A program made the translations under genes and the position numbers. A DNA stretch of 25,168 nucleotides from CAZGMN01 sp964645765 (GTDB lineage Bacteria > Acidobacteriota > Aminicenantia > Aminicenantales > Aminicenantaceae), in the NCBI GenBank assembly GCA_964645765.1, contig CAZYBE010000041.1, positions 1-25,168 on the forward strand. The letters are read 5' to 3'. The notes under the pieces are model-generated. The model was not told the DNA's origin. It was given only the letters and a program-made list of their open reading frames with translations, and did no database searches. Numbering within the stretch: the first letter of the stretch is position 1; every line of letters begins with the position of its first letter. Positions 23,891 to 25,168 of the stretch are shown piece by piece.

Positions 23891-23917
23891 CGTGTTTTCG
23901 AGACACCTAGCCTGAGC
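23891..23917. repeat. Truncated copy C of the structured repeat
   Basis: CGTGTTTTCGAGACACCTAG and the following CCTGAGC match the 3' end of copy A (2141-2167) with about three differences, in the same orientation. The rest of the core is missing or too diverged to recognise. It sits in the 210-bp gap between the LpxR-like gene and the small membrane protein. Confidence 0.6.
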
Positions 23918-23961
23918 CTATTCATCATGGATTTGTGGATGCCTCTTCAACGCAAAGTCGT

Positions 23962-25071
23962 CTAATAAGAAAAGGACAGGTTTATCTGACCGTAGATTTG
24001 TTGTCTCTTTTGGGTTGTGAATCGCTTTGTGCTGCAAACATATTTATAGCTGATTCTGAACCGGCCGCTTGTCATCGTTACCCCGGCAACGGCATTAGCT
24101 ATTAAGTTCTTTTTCTCAACACTGTGGCTGTGGCCGAAAGTGTTTCCATCGAGAAAAATGTCGCGCAGCACAGCCTCTCCCTTGACTCCGAGAAGAAAGT
24201 GGATTCCAAACTTGTTCTGTGGACTGAGAGGCGTTTCCTGATTTCCAGAAGTGGAGGTAATCCCGCTCCTGTTATTCGTGCCAAAATGAAAAGTTCCAAA
24301 ATCATCAGGCAGGTTTAAGCCGCATCGTGCCTCAATGCCGGCACCCGAGCCGATATAAACATTTCCCAATCCAACTCCCAGGAGGGAAAGCAGATCATAG
24401 CCAAAGCCGCGCCTGGCCCCAGAATGGAGGAGCTTCCATTTGTGCTCGAACAGAGCTTCCAAGGCCAGTTCATCATGAAGTTGATTATCCCAACCGTTGG
24501 GGTGCTTGAAATTGAATAAGCTGTGAACAAATTTCTGCGCCTGCTCGGCAAAGGAATGAGGGCCCACTATCCCCAGCTCAAATTCCACTGTGTCCATCGC
24601 CCGGATATCCCTGCTGTGAACACCGACCCCCACATAGGCGAAACCGGCGTAGGGGCGGTCATCCTCTTCGAGCGTGCTTCGCTCGATGTCGTATGGAGTG
24701 TAAATATTCTGCCCGAAGAAAATCGAGATTCGTTTCTGGGACCCGGGCCTGATGAAAGGCGACACTTTGCCTAAAGAATAAAGCCATCCAGGGAGCTGAG
24801 AATCCGCCCTTTTCACCGCTACATCAGGAGAAACCCAGGTCAGCCTGAGGCCATTGCTGTAATCCCGGTCTGTGCCGGCAAATATATCGTTATCAATTTG
24901 AATGCTGATCAATCCTCGATGTTTGACCTGCTCGCTTTGAGCATCAGCCATAAGCGATACAGGTCCTGCAAGGGCCAAATGAATGAAAAGACTCAAGGGC
25001 ACTGCAACCCGACAAACTCGCTTCCAGGAGCGAAGCGCGATGCCGGTCTTACGAATTAGCTTAAATTCCAT
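23962..25071 (-). CDS. LpxR-like lipid A 3'-O-deacylase (DUF2219 family)
   Basis: A 369-residue predicted outer-membrane beta-barrel enzyme. After a signal region (hydrophobic from about residue 23 to 41) come IQIDNDIFAGTDRDYSNGLRL, QNIYTPYD, DDRPYAG, ELGIVGP and FVHSLFNFKHPNGWDNQL, the conserved blocks of LpxR; Asn61-Asp62 match the catalytic Asn-Asp pair and the His in FVH is the likely third residue. LpxR removes the 3'-acyloxyacyl chain of lipid A in Salmonella. The last strand ends SFSY, an aromatic end as expected for a barrel. The start is set at the ATG (25071); a TTG five codons earlier is the alternative. The ribosome binding site is weak. Confidence 0.88.
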   Translation of the reverse strand: MEFKLIRKTGIALRSWKRVCRVAVPLSLFIHLALAGPVSLMADAQSEQVKHRGLISIQIDNDIFAGTDRDYSNGLRLTWVSPDVAVKRADSQLPGWLYSLGKVSPFIRPGSQKRISIFFGQNIYTPYDIERSTLEEDDRPYAGFAYVGVGVHSRDIRAMDTVEFELGIVGPHSFAEQAQKFVHSLFNFKHPNGWDNQLHDELALEALFEHKWKLLHSGARRGFGYDLLSLLGVGLGNVYIGSGAGIEARCGLNLPDDFGTFHFGTNNRSGITSTSGNQETPLSPQNKFGIHFLLGVKGEAVLRDIFLDGNTFGHSHSVEKKNLIANAVAGVTMTSGRFRISYKYVCSTKRFTTQKRQQIYGQINLSFSY

Positions 25072-25124
25072 TATTTGCCCCGTCAAGGGACGCCACTTAC
25101 AAGTTCTCTATTTTCAAAAAAAAG

Positions 25125-25153
25125 TTTATAACACATAAGCTATTTGAAATCAA
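25125..25153 (-). promoter_or_regulatory. Promoter candidate for the LpxR-like gene
   Basis: On the minus strand TTGATT (25148-25153) and TATAAA (25125-25130) are 17 bp apart, the same hexamers as before the MBL-fold gene. The expected start is near 25118, about 47 nt before the ATG. Confidence 0.5.
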
Positions 25154-25168
25154 TGAATACAAATATGC

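Overview
The window looks like a chromosomal segment from a diderm (Gram-negative-type) bacterium of moderate GC content, probably in the Acidobacteria/Aminicenantes neighbourhood. This placement is an inference. It rests on secreted SpoIVB-S55-type and DUF885 proteins, an acidobacteria-like EF-P, outer-membrane proteins (an LpxR-like lipid A deacylase and a small beta-barrel) and a sphingolipid-type gene pair. There is no phage, transposase, CRISPR array or plasmid gene. The content is mostly housekeeping and envelope genes in short operons.

Layout. 1-243 holds a large palindromic repeat. 244-2947 (minus) has a lipoprotein amidohydrolase and an MBL-fold hydrolase, separated by a second structured repeat. 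3190-3753 (plus) is efp. 3767-9031 (minus) has a secreted beta-propeller protein, a secreted S55-type protein and a serine-palmitoyltransferase-like enzyme. Facing the last of these at 9150-10121 (plus) is a CerR-like SDR reductase. 10175-10633 (minus) is a small DsbD-N-like exported protein. 10750-16333 (plus) has FabH, a DUF885 protein with degenerate active-site motifs, TatD, a long-chain polyprenyl diphosphate synthase and a CYTH enzyme. 16348-17347 (minus) has RNA polymerase omega with a very acidic tail, a pseudopilin-like protein and tRNA-Lys(CTT). A structured repeat with inverted ends at 17401-17616 precedes rmuC (plus). 18781-22511 (minus) has a two-gene ABC exporter and a sodium:solute symporter. 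22634-25071 (minus) has an outer-membrane barrel preceded by a striking 11-bp-phased repeat array, a small membrane protein and the LpxR-like enzyme.

How the parts connect. The SPT-like and CerR-like genes are divergent from one intergenic region and together suggest a ceramide/sphingolipid pathway. FabH, polyprenyl synthase, LpxR, the barrel and the exported proteins also concern the envelope. Many promoters fit a sigma-70-like consensus with exactly 17-bp spacing, and some lie so close to the start codon that the mRNA would be leaderless. The best candidates for new biology are the 11-bp repeat array (a Pho-box-like operator), the two families of structured intergenic repeats, the acidic omega tail, the DUF885 apparent pseudoenzyme and the SPT/CerR pair.
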